Origin: Alphaproteobacteria bacterium
Lineage (GTDB): Bacteria; Pseudomonadota; Alphaproteobacteria; Sphingomonadales; Sphingomonadaceae
Direction: 5' to 3'
DNA length: 14,244 bases
NCBI GenBank assembly: GCA_028869975.1
Contig: JAGWQR010000231.1
Location: 1 to 14,244, forward strand
This document shows, piece after piece, positions 1 through 7,634 of the stretch. Numbering within the stretch: position 1 is the first letter of the stretch; every line of letters begins with the position of its first letter. Position numbers and translations under genes: made by a program. The notes below the pieces were generated by a model. It was not told the DNA's origin, ran no database searches, and was given only the letters and a program-made list of their open reading frames with translations.

Positions 1-2
1 AG

Positions 3-746
3 CGGATTCGTCCGCTGCTGCTGCTGGAGACGGCTGCGCTGTTTGATGTGCCGCGTGCCACAGCGCTGCCCGCTGCACTAGCCATAGAATGCGTCCATGT
101 TTACTCGCTCATCCATGATGATCTTCCGTGCATGGACGATGATGACCTCCGGCGTGGCAAGGCGACCGTGCACAAGGCGTTTGACGAGGCGACGGCGGTG
201 CTGGCCGGCGATGCACTCCAGGCTTTGGCGTTCGGTCTGATTGCACAGGTTCCGGTTGCCCCGGCGATCCAGGTGGCGCTGTTGCGCACACTTGCCAAAG
301 CGGCAGGCCCCGAAGGCATGGCGGGCGGCCAGATGATCGATATGATGGCCGAAGCGCAAACGCTCAGCCTGGCCGAAATCACACGGCTGCAATCACTCAA
401 AACGGGCGCCCTGATCGAATGTGCCGTAATGACCGGGGCGATCCTCGGCGACGCCGCGTCAGAGGCATCGACGGCACTGTTCCGTTATGCCGCCGCCATT
501 GGCCGGGCGTTTCAGATCGCCGATGACATACTCGATTTTCAGGGAGATGCGGCGCGCGCGGGCAAAGCGCTGAAGAAGGATGCGGACGCGGGAAAAGCAA
601 CCTTCGTTTCGCTGCTCGGGGTTGAAGCCGCGCAGGGTCAGGCGGCGCTGATTGCGGATTCAGCGGTTGACGCGCTGGCGCCGTTTGGCCCAAAGGCGGA
701 TATCTTGCGTGCCATAGCACGCTATGCGGTGGGGAGGGATCATTGA
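3..746 (+). CDS. ispA: Farnesyl diphosphate synthase (polyprenyl synthetase), 5' end outside window
   Basis: Condenses isopentenyl diphosphate with dimethylallyl and geranyl diphosphate to make C15 farnesyl diphosphate, the cytosolic precursor of quinones, carotenoids and undecaprenyl phosphate. The reading frame is open from base 3, and the first visible residues (RIRPLLLLETA) match the conserved GKRIRP-type region, so only roughly the first 50 residues are missing. A GTG at 48 is an internal codon rather than the start. The first Asp-rich motif is DDLPCMDDDD and the second is DDILDF, preceded by GRAFQIA. The GMAGGQMIDM and KTGALIECAV motifs are also present. The TGA stop shares its last base with the coaD ATG, implying translational coupling. 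Chain-length specificity (C15 rather than C20) is inferred from family resemblance. Confidence 0.93.
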   Translation, partial: RIRPLLLLETAALFDVPRATALPAALAIECVHVYSLIHDDLPCMDDDDLRRGKATVHKAFDEATAVLAGDALQALAFGLIAQVPVAPAIQVALLRTLAKAAGPEGMAGGQMIDMMAEAQTLSLAEITRLQSLKTGALIECAVMTGAILGDAASEASTALFRYAAAIGRAFQIADDILDFQGDAARAGKALKKDADAGKATFVSLLGVEAAQGQAALIADSAVDALAPFGPKADILRAIARYAVGRDH

Positions 747-1255
747 TGGAAAGAATTGGTGTTTATCCGGGCACTTTCGATCCGATAACCCGGGGTCATA
801 TCGACATCATCCGGCGTGGCTCCAAACTGGTCGACCGGCTTGTGGTGGGGGTCACAACCAATATCAGCAAGTTTCCCATGTTCAGTGTGGACGAGCGCAT
901 GGCAATGGTCCGCATCGAGGTGGAAACACTCGGGCTCGAAGATCATATTGAGGTAGTGCCTTTCGATCAGTTGCTCATGGCCTTTGCCGAATCGCATAAT
1001 GCCTCGATCATCATCCGTGGTCTGCGTGCCGTAGCCGACTTCGAGTATGAATATCAGATGGCGGGCATGAACCAGCAGATCAATGCCTCGATAGAGACAG
1101 TATTTTTGATGGCGGATGTGTCATTGCAGCCGATCGCGTCACGTCTGGTTAAGGAGATTGCACTCTATGGTGGTGCGATTCACAAATTTGTGACCGCAAA
1201 CGTAGAGCGAGACGTTATTGCGCGGGTGAAGCAGACGGGATTGAAGGGACAATAA
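746..1255 (+). CDS. coaD: Phosphopantetheine adenylyltransferase
   Basis: Transfers AMP from ATP to 4'-phosphopantetheine to give dephospho-CoA, the penultimate step of coenzyme A synthesis in the cytosol. The 169-residue product has normal family length. The nucleotidyltransferase motif GTFDPITRGH is at residues 9-18, with the TxGH signature. The central RGLRAVADFEYEYQMAGMN and the C-terminal SRLVKEIA followed by GGAIHKFV are typical of CoaD. A TTG at 743 also lies in frame, but ATG 746 is preferred: it overlaps the ispA stop (TGATG) and is preceded by a purine-rich GGGGAGGGA at 731-739. It sits between ispA and the isomerase gene in one apparent operon; no functional link with its neighbours is evident. 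Confidence 0.96.
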   Translation: MERIGVYPGTFDPITRGHIDIIRRGSKLVDRLVVGVTTNISKFPMFSVDERMAMVRIEVETLGLEDHIEVVPFDQLLMAFAESHNASIIIRGLRAVADFEYEYQMAGMNQQINASIETVFLMADVSLQPIASRLVKEIALYGGAIHKFVTANVERDVIARVKQTGLKGQ

Positions 1256-1258
1256 AAT

Positions 1259-1978
1259 ATGCGTTCGTTGCTGAAAATGTTGATGATGTTCACCCTTCTG
1301 GGCTGGGTCGGCGCTGGTGCTGCCTATGCCAGACATCACAAGCCACCCCCGCTCCCCGCCTATGCGGCAACACCAGACAATTCAGTGGAACCGCCGCTTA
1401 CGCCCGACAATGAGCTTGTGCTAATGCTCTCCACCGGTGGGCCCGTGGAAATTGCCCTGCGTCCGGACAAGGCTCCCAATCATGTGGCGCGGATCAAGCA
1501 GCTCGCGCGCGCACATTTTTATGACGGCCTGCTGTTCCACCGTGTTATTGACGGGTTCATGGCACAGACTGGCGATCCGCGTGGCGACGGCACCGGCGGT
1601 TCGCCCCTCCCCGATTTGAAAGCCGAGTTCAATGATTTGCCGCATCTGCGCGGCACTGTGTCGATGGCCCGCGCTGAGTCGAACGATTCTGCCAACAGCC
1701 AGTTCTTCATCTGCTTTCTGCCGACGATGAAGCTTGACGGGAAATATACGGTGTTTGGCCGGGTGATTGAGGGAATGCAATATGTAGACAAGGTTGAGCG
1801 CGGCGAGCCACCTGACCATCCGTCGAAAATCGTCCGGGCCTATATTCTCGCGGATGGGCCCAACGCGGCAACTGTGCCGCTGCCGGTTGTCGCGCAGCCT
1901 GCGGTGGCAACTACATTGCCGACCACACCGCCTCCAGCCGCACCACCACCCACGCCAGCGCCCGCGACGGGAAAATAA
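1259..1978 (+). CDS. Exported cyclophilin-type peptidyl-prolyl cis-trans isomerase
   Basis: Cyclophilin domain predicted to catalyse cis-trans isomerisation of peptidyl-proline bonds during folding of exported proteins. Residues 1-24 form a signal peptide: positively charged start, hydrophobic core around residues 8-22, and a cleavage site after AYA. The cyclophilin core runs from about residue 50 to 198 and contains FHRVIDGFMAQTGDPRGDGT, the SANSQFFICF segment and a VFGRVIEGM motif. The W at the cyclosporin-binding position of CypA-type enzymes is replaced here (PTMKLDGK). The last roughly 35 residues are rich in Pro, Ala and Thr, which is odd for the family. It starts 3 bp after the coaD stop, with GAAGGGAC upstream as ribosome binding site. 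Periplasmic location is inferred from the leader. Family is sure; substrates are unknown. Confidence 0.9.
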   Translation: MRSLLKMLMMFTLLGWVGAGAAYARHHKPPPLPAYAATPDNSVEPPLTPDNELVLMLSTGGPVEIALRPDKAPNHVARIKQLARAHFYDGLLFHRVIDGFMAQTGDPRGDGTGGSPLPDLKAEFNDLPHLRGTVSMARAESNDSANSQFFICFLPTMKLDGKYTVFGRVIEGMQYVDKVERGEPPDHPSKIVRAYILADGPNAATVPLPVVAQPAVATTLPTTPPPAAPPPTPAPATGK

Positions 1979-1997
1979 GCGCGCACCCGCGAGCATA

Positions 1998-3023
1998 ATG
2001 CACGTAGACCTGTTTGATTTTGATCTGCCGAACGAGCGGATTGCGCTGCGTCCCGCTGTGCCGCGTGATGCGGCGCGGATGCTGATGCTCGCGGGTGATG
2101 CAACGCGCGATCTGGGCGTGCGCGATTTGCCCGCGTGTCTGCGTGCGGGCGATTGCCTGGTGTTCAACGATACTAGGGTTATTCGGGCGCAGCTCAGCGG
2201 CCGACGCGGCGCGGCGACCATCGGTGCAACGCTGCACAAGCGCGAGGGGTTGCGCGCCTGGCGCGCGTTCATCAAAAACGCCAAGCGGCTGCATGAGGGG
2301 GATTTGATCGACTTCGGTACAGGGGTAACCGCCACCGCGTCCGATCGCGCCGAAGATGGCTCATGGCTGCTCGCTTTTCAGGGTGAAGAACCCGTCGAGA
2401 CGCTGCTTGCGCGCTCGGGCGCCATGCCGCTGCCCCCCTATATCGCGAGCAAACGCGCCTCCGATGCGCGCGATGATGATGATTACCAGACGATGTTTGC
2501 ACTGGAACCCGGCGCAGTCGCCGCACCGACCGCCGCGCTTCACTTCACGCCCGATCTGTTGGCTGCGCTGTCGGCACGCGGGATCGGCCATGAAATGCTC
2601 ACGCTCCATGTCGGCGCGGGTACATTCATCCCCGTTAAGGTTGAGGAAACCCGGGCGCACCAGATGCACGCCGAATGGGGCAGGATCGATGCCGATACTG
2701 CCGCGCGGCTTAATGCGGTGCGGTCCGCTGGCGGGCGGATCATCGCGGTGGGTACCACCAGTTTGCGCCTGCTGGAAAGCGCGACGGATGACACCGGTAT
2801 CCTCCATCCGTTCGAGGGCGATACCAGCATCTTCATCACACCGGGCTATAATTTCAGGGCGGTCAACGGGCTGATGACCAACTTCCACCTGCCCAAATCG
2901 ACTCTGTTCATGTTGGTCTCGGCACTGATGGGGCGCGAGCGGATGTTGGCCGCCTACGCCCATGCCATTGTTGCGGGCTATCGCTTCTATTCCTATGGCG
3001 ACGCGAGTTTGTTAATACCCTAA
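1998..3023 (+). CDS. queA: S-adenosylmethionine:tRNA ribosyltransferase-isomerase
   Basis: Transfers and isomerises the ribosyl part of S-adenosylmethionine onto preQ1 at tRNA wobble position 34, giving epoxyqueuosine. The frame is open from 1794, but homology begins at ATG 1998 (MHVDLFDFDLPNERIALRP), giving 341 residues, the usual QueA length. Diagnostic motifs in order are FNDTRVIRAQL, PTAALHFTPDLL, HVGAGTFIPVKVEETRAHQM, GTTSLRLLES, FITPGYNFRAVNGLMTNFHL and the C-terminal YRFYSYGDASLL. It starts 19 bp after the isomerase stop, with only a weak GAG as ribosome binding site. Its last 12 bases overlap the tail of the convergent TSUP gene. Tgt, which acts before it in the pathway, lies 810 bp downstream on the same strand, separated by that antisense gene. 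Confidence 0.96.
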   Translation: MHVDLFDFDLPNERIALRPAVPRDAARMLMLAGDATRDLGVRDLPACLRAGDCLVFNDTRVIRAQLSGRRGAATIGATLHKREGLRAWRAFIKNAKRLHEGDLIDFGTGVTATASDRAEDGSWLLAFQGEEPVETLLARSGAMPLPPYIASKRASDARDDDDYQTMFALEPGAVAAPTAALHFTPDLLAALSARGIGHEMLTLHVGAGTFIPVKVEETRAHQMHAEWGRIDADTAARLNAVRSAGGRIIAVGTTSLRLLESATDDTGILHPFEGDTSIFITPGYNFRAVNGLMTNFHLPKSTLFMLVSALMGRERMLAAYAHAIVAGYRFYSYGDASLLIP

Positions 3024-3776
3024 CCAGTGGCGCACCGGCCCGGCCGGGTCGAGCGCAACATGCACCGTCAGCGCCAGTGAGACAAGAATCAGCAGGGGGC
3101 GGATCACCGCCGCGCCGTGCTTGAGCGCGAGATGGCTGCCGAGCCACGCGCCCACACAATTCGCCAGCCCCATGATGAGTGCCACCAGCCAGAGCATCTG
3201 GCCCGCCGCAGCAAAGAGGATGAGCGCGACAATATTGCTCGTCAGGTTCAATGCCTTGGTGTTGCCGGTCGCGCGCTTCAGCCCCATACCCACCAGTTCA
3301 ACCAAGCAAGCTGCGGTGATGCTGCCGGTGCCGGGGCCGAAGAAGCCGTCATAAAATCCCATCAGGCCGCCGATCGGGGCAAAGCTCTTTGCGCTGAGCC
3401 GGGCATGGGCGTCGGCATCGGTCATGCGTGGCGAGACGAGAAAGTAGATAATCGTGCCGATCATTAGCACCGGGATGATCGCGCGCAACGTGCTGGCATG
3501 AATATGTTGCACCAGCGTTGCGCCAAGCGCGGCGCCGATCGCGCTGCCCAGAATCGAACGCCAGATCAGCCGCCACTCGATCAACCCGCCCTTATGATAC
3601 CGCCATACCGCAATGCTGGTGCCGATCGTGCTCTGCGCCTTGTTGGTGCCGAGCATCAGGATGGGCGGCAGCCCCGCTGCGAGCAATGCGGGCACGGTGA
3701 GCAGCCCGCCACCACCCGCAATCGCGTCAACAAACCCGGCCCCAAAGCCGGCCGCTGCGAGCAGCGCTGTCATCAT
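3012..3776 (-). CDS. TSUP (TauE/SafE) family membrane permease
   Basis: Predicted inner-membrane transporter of the sulfite exporter TauE/SafE family, whose characterised members move sulfite, sulfoacetate or other organic anions; the substrate here is unknown. The 254-residue product is mostly hydrophobic, with about 7-8 predicted membrane spans. It shows the two-fold internal repeat of the family: an N-terminal GFVDAIAGGGGLLTVPAL followed by LGTNKAQSTIGT, and a second-half GFYDGFFGPGTGS followed by RATGNTKALNLTSN. ATG 3776 is chosen because it lies just before the first membrane segment; ATG 3773 is equally possible, and no convincing Shine-Dalgarno sequence is visible. The gene is antisense between queA and tgt. 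Its stop lies inside queA, and its start is 57 bp from tgt, so the two could share a divergent promoter region. Confidence 0.88.
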   Translation of the reverse strand: MMTALLAAAGFGAGFVDAIAGGGGLLTVPALLAAGLPPILMLGTNKAQSTIGTSIAVWRYHKGGLIEWRLIWRSILGSAIGAALGATLVQHIHASTLRAIIPVLMIGTIIYFLVSPRMTDADAHARLSAKSFAPIGGLMGFYDGFFGPGTGSITAACLVELVGMGLKRATGNTKALNLTSNIVALILFAAAGQMLWLVALIMGLANCVGAWLGSHLALKHGAAVIRPLLILVSLALTVHVALDPAGPVRHWLGY

Positions 3777-3833
3777 ATGGCTCAGCACGGGAATGTGTGG
3801 CGTCCTCCTGTGTCCACCGCTATGGCACGGCGC

Positions 3834-4967
3834 ATGGCCGATCACAATCGTTTCTCCTTCCACCTCCACGCCACCGATGGCAAGGCGCGCACCGGCGTTA
3901 TCCGGATGATGCGGGGCGAAATCCGCACCCCCGCGTTCATGCCGGTGGGCACGGCGGCGACCGTGAAGGCGATGCGCCCGCAAGATGTGGCCGCGACCGG
4001 CGCAGACATCATTTTGGGGAACACCTATCATCTCATGCTGCGCCCCGGGGCCGAGCGGGTGGCGCGGCTGGGGGGGCTGCACAGTTTCATGCGCTGGGAC
4101 AAGCCGATTTTGACCGACAGCGGCGGGTATCAGGTGATGAGCCTGTCCGCGCTCACCAAAATCTCTGAAGAGGGGGTGGCGTTCCAGTCGCACCTCGATG
4201 GTTCGCGGCATATGCTTTCGCCGGAGCGCAGCATGGAAATCCAGCGGCTGCTCGGTTCAGACATTGTCATGGCGTTCGATGAATGCACCAAGAATGGCGC
4301 CACATATGATGAGGCGGCCAAAAGCATGGAGCGCTCGATGCGCTGGGCACTGCGCTCACGCGCGGGGTTTGACAGCGGGGCGGATCATGCCGCACGCGCG
4401 GCCTTGTTAGGCATCCAGCAGGGGGCTTTGAACCGGGATTTGCGCAGCAGCTCGGCACAGCAGCTCATCGAGATTGATTTTGACGGCTATGCGATTGGCG
4501 GCTTGGCGGTGGGGGAAGGGCAGGAAGCGATGTTCGCCACGCTTGATTTCGCCCCTGGCCAGCTCCCTGCCGATAAGCCGCGCTATCTGATGGGGGTCGG
4601 CAAGCCTGACGATATTGTCGGTGCGGTCGAGCGCGGCGTCGATATGTTCGATTGCGTGCTGCCCACGCGGAGCGGGCGCAACGGGCAGGCGTTCACCTGG
4701 GATGGGCCACTCAACATCCGCAATGCCAGTCATGCCGAGGACCAATCACCCTTGAGCACCGATTGCGCCTGCCCCACCTGCGCACAGTTCAGCCGCGCGT
4801 ATCTTCACCACCTCGTCAGATCAGGAGAAATCCTCGGCGCGATGCTGATGACCACACATAATCTGCATTTCTATCAGGATTTGATGGCGGGTTTGCGCGC
4901 TGCGATCAGCGCGGGGACGCTGACCACCTTCGCCTACGGCTTTCGTGCGCGCTACCACGCACGTTAG
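3834..4967 (+). CDS. tgt: Queuine tRNA-ribosyltransferase (tRNA-guanine transglycosylase)
   Basis: Exchanges guanine 34 for preQ1 in GUN-anticodon tRNAs (Tyr, His, Asn, Asp), committing the tRNA to queuosine synthesis. The 377-residue product has normal bacterial length. Visible functional residues are the catalytic D95 in TDSGGYQVMS, nucleophile D273 in MFDCVLPTRSGRNG, and the zinc ligands C311, C313, C316 and H342. Y99, C151 and V226 fall where Y106, C158 and V233 lie in the Zymomonas mobilis enzyme. That constant 7-residue offset supports both the assignment and bacterial preQ1 specificity. The frame is open from 3498. ATG 3834 fits family N-termini; ATG 3822 is an alternative, and neither has a clear ribosome binding site. 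Its stop overlaps the convergent gloB stop by 4 bp. Confidence 0.96.
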   Translation: MADHNRFSFHLHATDGKARTGVIRMMRGEIRTPAFMPVGTAATVKAMRPQDVAATGADIILGNTYHLMLRPGAERVARLGGLHSFMRWDKPILTDSGGYQVMSLSALTKISEEGVAFQSHLDGSRHMLSPERSMEIQRLLGSDIVMAFDECTKNGATYDEAAKSMERSMRWALRSRAGFDSGADHAARAALLGIQQGALNRDLRSSSAQQLIEIDFDGYAIGGLAVGEGQEAMFATLDFAPGQLPADKPRYLMGVGKPDDIVGAVERGVDMFDCVLPTRSGRNGQAFTWDGPLNIRNASHAEDQSPLSTDCACPTCAQFSRAYLHHLVRSGEILGAMLMTTHNLHFYQDLMAGLRAAISAGTLTTFAYGFRARYHAR

Positions 4968-5695
4968 CCCCGGAAATTATCCTTGGCAGCACGCCGCGCG
5001 GCAAGTTCATCCACCGAGGTCGCCCGCATGAACGGGTTGGTCGCTTTCTCCAGCGCAATCGTGGTCGGCACGGTGGGTTCGCCGCGTGCGCGCGCCGCAT
5101 CCACCTCCGCCATCCGCGCCACGAGCGCCGCATTGTCCGGCTCGGCATGGAGCGCATAGCGGCCGTTGCTTTGGGTATATTCATGCGCACAATAAACGCG
5201 CGTGGCCTCGGGCAGCGCCTCCAGCTTGCGCATATTGGCATACATTTGCGCAGGGCTGCCCTCAAACAGCCGCCCACAGCCCATTGCGAAGAGCGTATCG
5301 CCGACAAACGCCGCATCCTCGCCCGCAAAATGATAGGCGATATGCCCGGCGGTGTGCGCGGGCACATCAAGCACACGCGCTTGCACCGCACCCAGCCTTA
5401 CCGTGTCTCCTTCCTTGACCAGCGTGTCGAGCGTATTGATCTTGGCGGCTTCCGCAGCGGGACCGGTGACATGGCAGCCGGTTGCCGTCTTGATGTCGGC
5501 ATTGCCGCCGATATGATCCGGATGCCAGTGCGTGTTCCAGATTTGCGTGATGTGCCAGCCGCGCTTTTCGGCCTCGGCGAGCACAGGGTCGGCCTCGGCG
5601 GGGTCAACCACCATGGTTTCGCCACTCACCGGCTCATGCACCAGCCAGATATAATTATCATCCAACGCGGGGATACGAACAATTTCAAGTGCCAT
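4964..5695 (-). CDS. gloB: Hydroxyacylglutathione hydrolase (glyoxalase II)
   Basis: Hydrolyses S-D-lactoylglutathione to D-lactate and glutathione, the second step of methylglyoxal detoxification in the cytosol. The 243-residue protein has the metallo-beta-lactamase fold signature THWHPDH at residues 55-61. Further metal ligands are H114 (HTAGH), D133 (VGDTLFAMGCGRLFEG) and H171 (CAHEYT). It also carries the glyoxalase II C-terminal region that helps bind glutathione. The frame is open far upstream, but ATG 5695 is preferred because a strong AAGGAG lies about 6 bp before it and homology begins there. It follows gloA by 10 bp on the same strand, so both glyoxalase steps are probably co-transcribed. 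The stop codon overlaps the end of convergent tgt. Confidence 0.94.
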   Translation of the reverse strand: MALEIVRIPALDDNYIWLVHEPVSGETMVVDPAEADPVLAEAEKRGWHITQIWNTHWHPDHIGGNADIKTATGCHVTGPAAEAAKINTLDTLVKEGDTVRLGAVQARVLDVPAHTAGHIAYHFAGEDAAFVGDTLFAMGCGRLFEGSPAQMYANMRKLEALPEATRVYCAHEYTQSNGRYALHAEPDNAALVARMAEVDAARARGEPTVPTTIALEKATNPFMRATSVDELAARRAAKDNFRG

Positions 5696-5705
5696 GCTAT
5701 ACTCC

Positions 5706-6119
5706 TTACCAATGGCCGGTATTGGGCATGGATGCCCATGGTTCCTGCGGGGGTAAATGCCCGTCCTGCAAGAGTTCGATCGAGATATTGTCAGGCGTGC
5801 GCACAAACGCCATATGCCCGTCACGCGGCGGGCGGTTGATGGTGTAGCCCGCATCAAGCAGCCGTTGGCAGGTGGCGTAAATATCAGCCACCCGATAGGC
5901 GAGATGGCCGAAATTGCGGCCTTCCGGGTAGCCCGCCTCGTCCCAGTTATGGGTGAGTTCAACCTGTGCCTCCTCATCACCCGGCGCAGCCAGGAAGATG
6001 AGCGTGAAGCGACCGGCCTCGTTTTCCATCCGTCGGATTTCCTTCAGTCCAAGCAGGGTGAAGAATCTCAGTGTCGCCTCCGGATCGGACACGCGGATCA
6101 TCGTGTGGAGATATTTCAT
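5706..6119 (-). CDS. gloA: Lactoylglutathione lyase (glyoxalase I)
   Basis: Isomerises the hemithioacetal of methylglyoxal and glutathione to S-D-lactoylglutathione, the substrate of the adjacent gloB product. The 137-residue VOC-fold protein has the four expected metal ligands: H5 (LHTMIRV), E54 (AQVELTHNW), H72 (FGHLAYRV) and E115 (ISIELLQ). These correspond to H5, E56, H74 and E122 of the E. coli nickel-dependent enzyme. The frame is open further upstream into the Mur-like region, but ATG 6119 has a GAGGT ribosome binding site about 6 bp before it and matches family N-termini. The gene starts 7 bp after the stop of the Mur ligase remnant, so it may once have been the second gene in that operon. 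Nickel preference is inferred from the short form. Confidence 0.93.
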   Translation of the reverse strand: MKYLHTMIRVSDPEATLRFFTLLGLKEIRRMENEAGRFTLIFLAAPGDEEAQVELTHNWDEAGYPEGRNFGHLAYRVADIYATCQRLLDAGYTINRPPRDGHMAFVRTPDNISIELLQDGHLPPQEPWASMPNTGHW

Positions 6120-6126
6120 GCGCACC

Positions 6127-6552
6127 TCATACAGCGTTGCCGCCGAGTCGCTCAAGCAACTCTTGCGCAAAAAGCGAGAGCGTATCATCGCGCGCGCCCA
6201 TGATGACAATGCGATCACCGGGTCGCACCTCGGCGAGCAACCGCGCGCCGCAATCGGCCCGCTGCGGGATATGTTCGGCATAGCGTCCTGCCGCGATGAT
6301 GCCCGCCACAATCTCCGCGCTGCCCACGCTCTTGTCCACAGTGCCACCCTGATAGACCGGATCAGGGAGGAGGAGGAGATCATCCGCAGCCAAATCCCGT
6401 GCAAATGTCGCAATCAGCTCATGCCCCATCTGTTTCAATGGCCCATAGCCGTGCGGCTGGAACAGGATGAGCAGCCTGCCGGGAAAGGCATGAAGCGTGG
6501 CAAGGCTCGCTGCAATCTTGTCGGGGTTGTGACCAAAATCGTCGATCACTGC
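6127..6552 (-). pseudogene. Mur ligase C-terminal domain remnant
   Basis: About 141 codons encode only the C-terminal domain of a Mur ligase (MurC/Mpl-like, ATP-dependent amino acid or peptide addition to UDP-MurNAc). The fragment begins at AVIDDFGHNPDKI, the family segment with the conserved DD-GHxP pattern. It continues through LLILFQPHGYGP, LLLPDPVYQGG and GDRIVIMGARDD to a normal-looking stop. The UDP-MurNAc-binding domain and the central ATP-binding domain with the GTNGK/T P-loop are absent from this window. The frame remains open upstream, but that translation is arginine-rich shadow sequence in another frame. A GTG at 6549 could start a 140-residue product, but it has no convincing ribosome binding site. 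An intact paralogue elsewhere would be needed for the enzyme's function. Which Mur ligase this was is uncertain. Confidence 0.78.
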
Positions 6553-7627
6553 TGAGCGGTGCTTCGCCCCAATGATCGGGAACCACCAGCATCGCAAATC
6601 TGTCCGGTCCGACCAGTTCATCATAAAGTGCAGCAAGCTGCTCGACCTCATACTCGAATTTCGGGCCCTGCCCATTCGCGTAGCTGACCGAAGCGGTCGT
6701 GCGCTGTTGGTTGGCCGCTGGTTCCAGTAATTCCGGCGAAGTGAGATGGCCGGTGCTGATCTGCGCGTTCCAGTGACAGTTCGGCATCCAGGTCGCGCGC
6801 ACGCTCCAGCTATCAAGCGCGCCAAGCTCGATATTATAACGGTGTTGATCCGGCTCGCGGCCATGAAACGCCGAAGTCTCAAGCTGCCAGTGCGGTGCCT
6901 GCACGCCCCCCGTTACCACACCATAGCTGATATGGGTTGAATCGAACCAGTGGTGCGTCATCGGTGTTTCAGGGTTGAGACTGGCCGAAGCGCGGTGAAT
7001 ATAGGTGACCGGGCCAAGCGCCGGTTCGCCCGCCACGCCACCATAGAGGAAAGCCTTGGTGGCATGGTCTGCCGTCAGATCAACATTCACCCGCGCCGCC
7101 AACTCAACAAACAGGTTATGCGGATGTTGGCGATCAATCAGCGGGGTGATCCCGTTTGCGGTCTCGCCAGTCTGGAACAGCAGCGGATAGCCGCGCGCGC
7201 CCATCAATGGCTCGGCGGAAAAGGCTGTGCGTAGTTGCAAGTCTGCACCACGACCCAGATCATGGCTGGCTGTTGCCATCAGATGCGACTCGACAACGGC
7301 TTCCGTGTCGCCGCGCGGCCCACCCTGATCGGAATACACGCCCCAGAGATAACCATGCAGCATCACCATCCAGCCGCCGGTATTGAGATGAACACCGGGC
7401 ATCGCGCCGCCAGCACCCGTTGCACGCGATGTTCCAGACCCTTCTGCGCTGATCCCATCACCCATCATGCCGGGCATCACAGTCCCGCCATGCGTTGGTT
7501 TGGTTTGATCTGGCATGTCCATGCCTTCCATGGCACCCATGGTTTGGGGCATATTCTGCCCCATCTCCTGCGCCTGCACCGGCGACGCCGCGACCAGCGC
7601 CAAAAGTGTGAAAACAAAATTTCGCAT
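6419..7627 (-). CDS. Met-rich metal-cluster outer-membrane-like protein, C-terminally truncated and fused to unrelated sequence
   Basis: This 402-codon frame has a signal peptide (residues 1-19, ending VQA before Q20) and a Met/His-rich segment at residues 22-54 (MGQNMPQTMGAMEGMDMP, then HGG and MPGMM) suited to binding copper or similar metals. A repetitive, probably beta-barrel region follows at about 80-320, with DRQHPHNLFVEL, HHWFDSTHISYGVVTGG and FHGREPDQHRYNIELGALDS. I recognise this as a usually uncharacterised protein found in heavy-metal and copper clusters, normally about 420-430 residues. Native similarity appears to stop near residue 320. Residues 321-358 look like part of a deacetylase, and residues 359-402 are out-of-frame Mur ligase sequence. 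Loss of the last barrel strands makes function doubtful. It starts 7 bp after the csoR-like gene and is probably controlled by that repressor. ATG 7627 is preferred over upstream frame extension because the signal peptide starts there. Confidence 0.72.
   Translation of the reverse strand: MRNFVFTLLALVAASPVQAQEMGQNMPQTMGAMEGMDMPDQTKPTHGGTVMPGMMGDGISAEGSGTSRATGAGGAMPGVHLNTGGWMVMLHGYLWGVYSDQGGPRGDTEAVVESHLMATASHDLGRGADLQLRTAFSAEPLMGARGYPLLFQTGETANGITPLIDRQHPHNLFVELAARVNVDLTADHATKAFLYGGVAGEPALGPVTYIHRASASLNPETPMTHHWFDSTHISYGVVTGGVQAPHWQLETSAFHGREPDQHRYNIELGALDSWSVRATWMPNCHWNAQISTGHLTSPELLEPAANQQRTTASVSYANGQGPKFEYEVEQLAALYDELVGPDRFAMLVVPDHWGEAPLSSDRRFWSQPRQDCSEPCHASCLSRQAAHPVPAARLWAIETDGA
6553..6667 (-). 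pseudogene. Fragment resembling N-terminus of a polysaccharide deacetylase (DUF2334-like)
   Basis: About 38 codons, in frame with the preceding metal-cluster protein gene, encode a stretch with two recognisable parts: PKFEYEVEQLAALYDEL and RFAMLVVPDHWGEAPL. From memory this resembles the segment just after the SIHDVSP motif near the start of DUF2334/polysaccharide deacetylase family proteins. The motif itself and the rest of that enzyme are missing. Downstream the sequence changes abruptly into Mur ligase coding sequence in a different frame; upstream it changes into an unrelated outer-membrane-like protein. I read it as a short scar of a third gene trapped between two deletion or insertion junctions. 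Exact ends are estimated to within a few codons. The family assignment is tentative; that this piece belongs to neither neighbour is more certain. Confidence 0.5.
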
Positions 7628-7634
7628 GATTTTG

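Noticed and set aside
1421..2335. Long (304-codon) open frame on the minus strand across the isomerase and queA genes
   Set aside because: Arg/Ser-rich composition with no recognisable domain; it is antisense to two well-supported genes and is a GC-driven shadow frame.
5147..5839. 230-codon plus-strand frame across gloB and gloA
   Set aside because: Antisense to two genes with intact catalytic residues; its translation shows no family features.
6127..6549. A functional stand-alone Mur C-terminal domain starting at GTG 6549
   Set aside because: No convincing ribosome binding site, and the domain lacks the ATP- and UDP-MurNAc-binding parts needed for ligase activity; a gene remnant is simpler.
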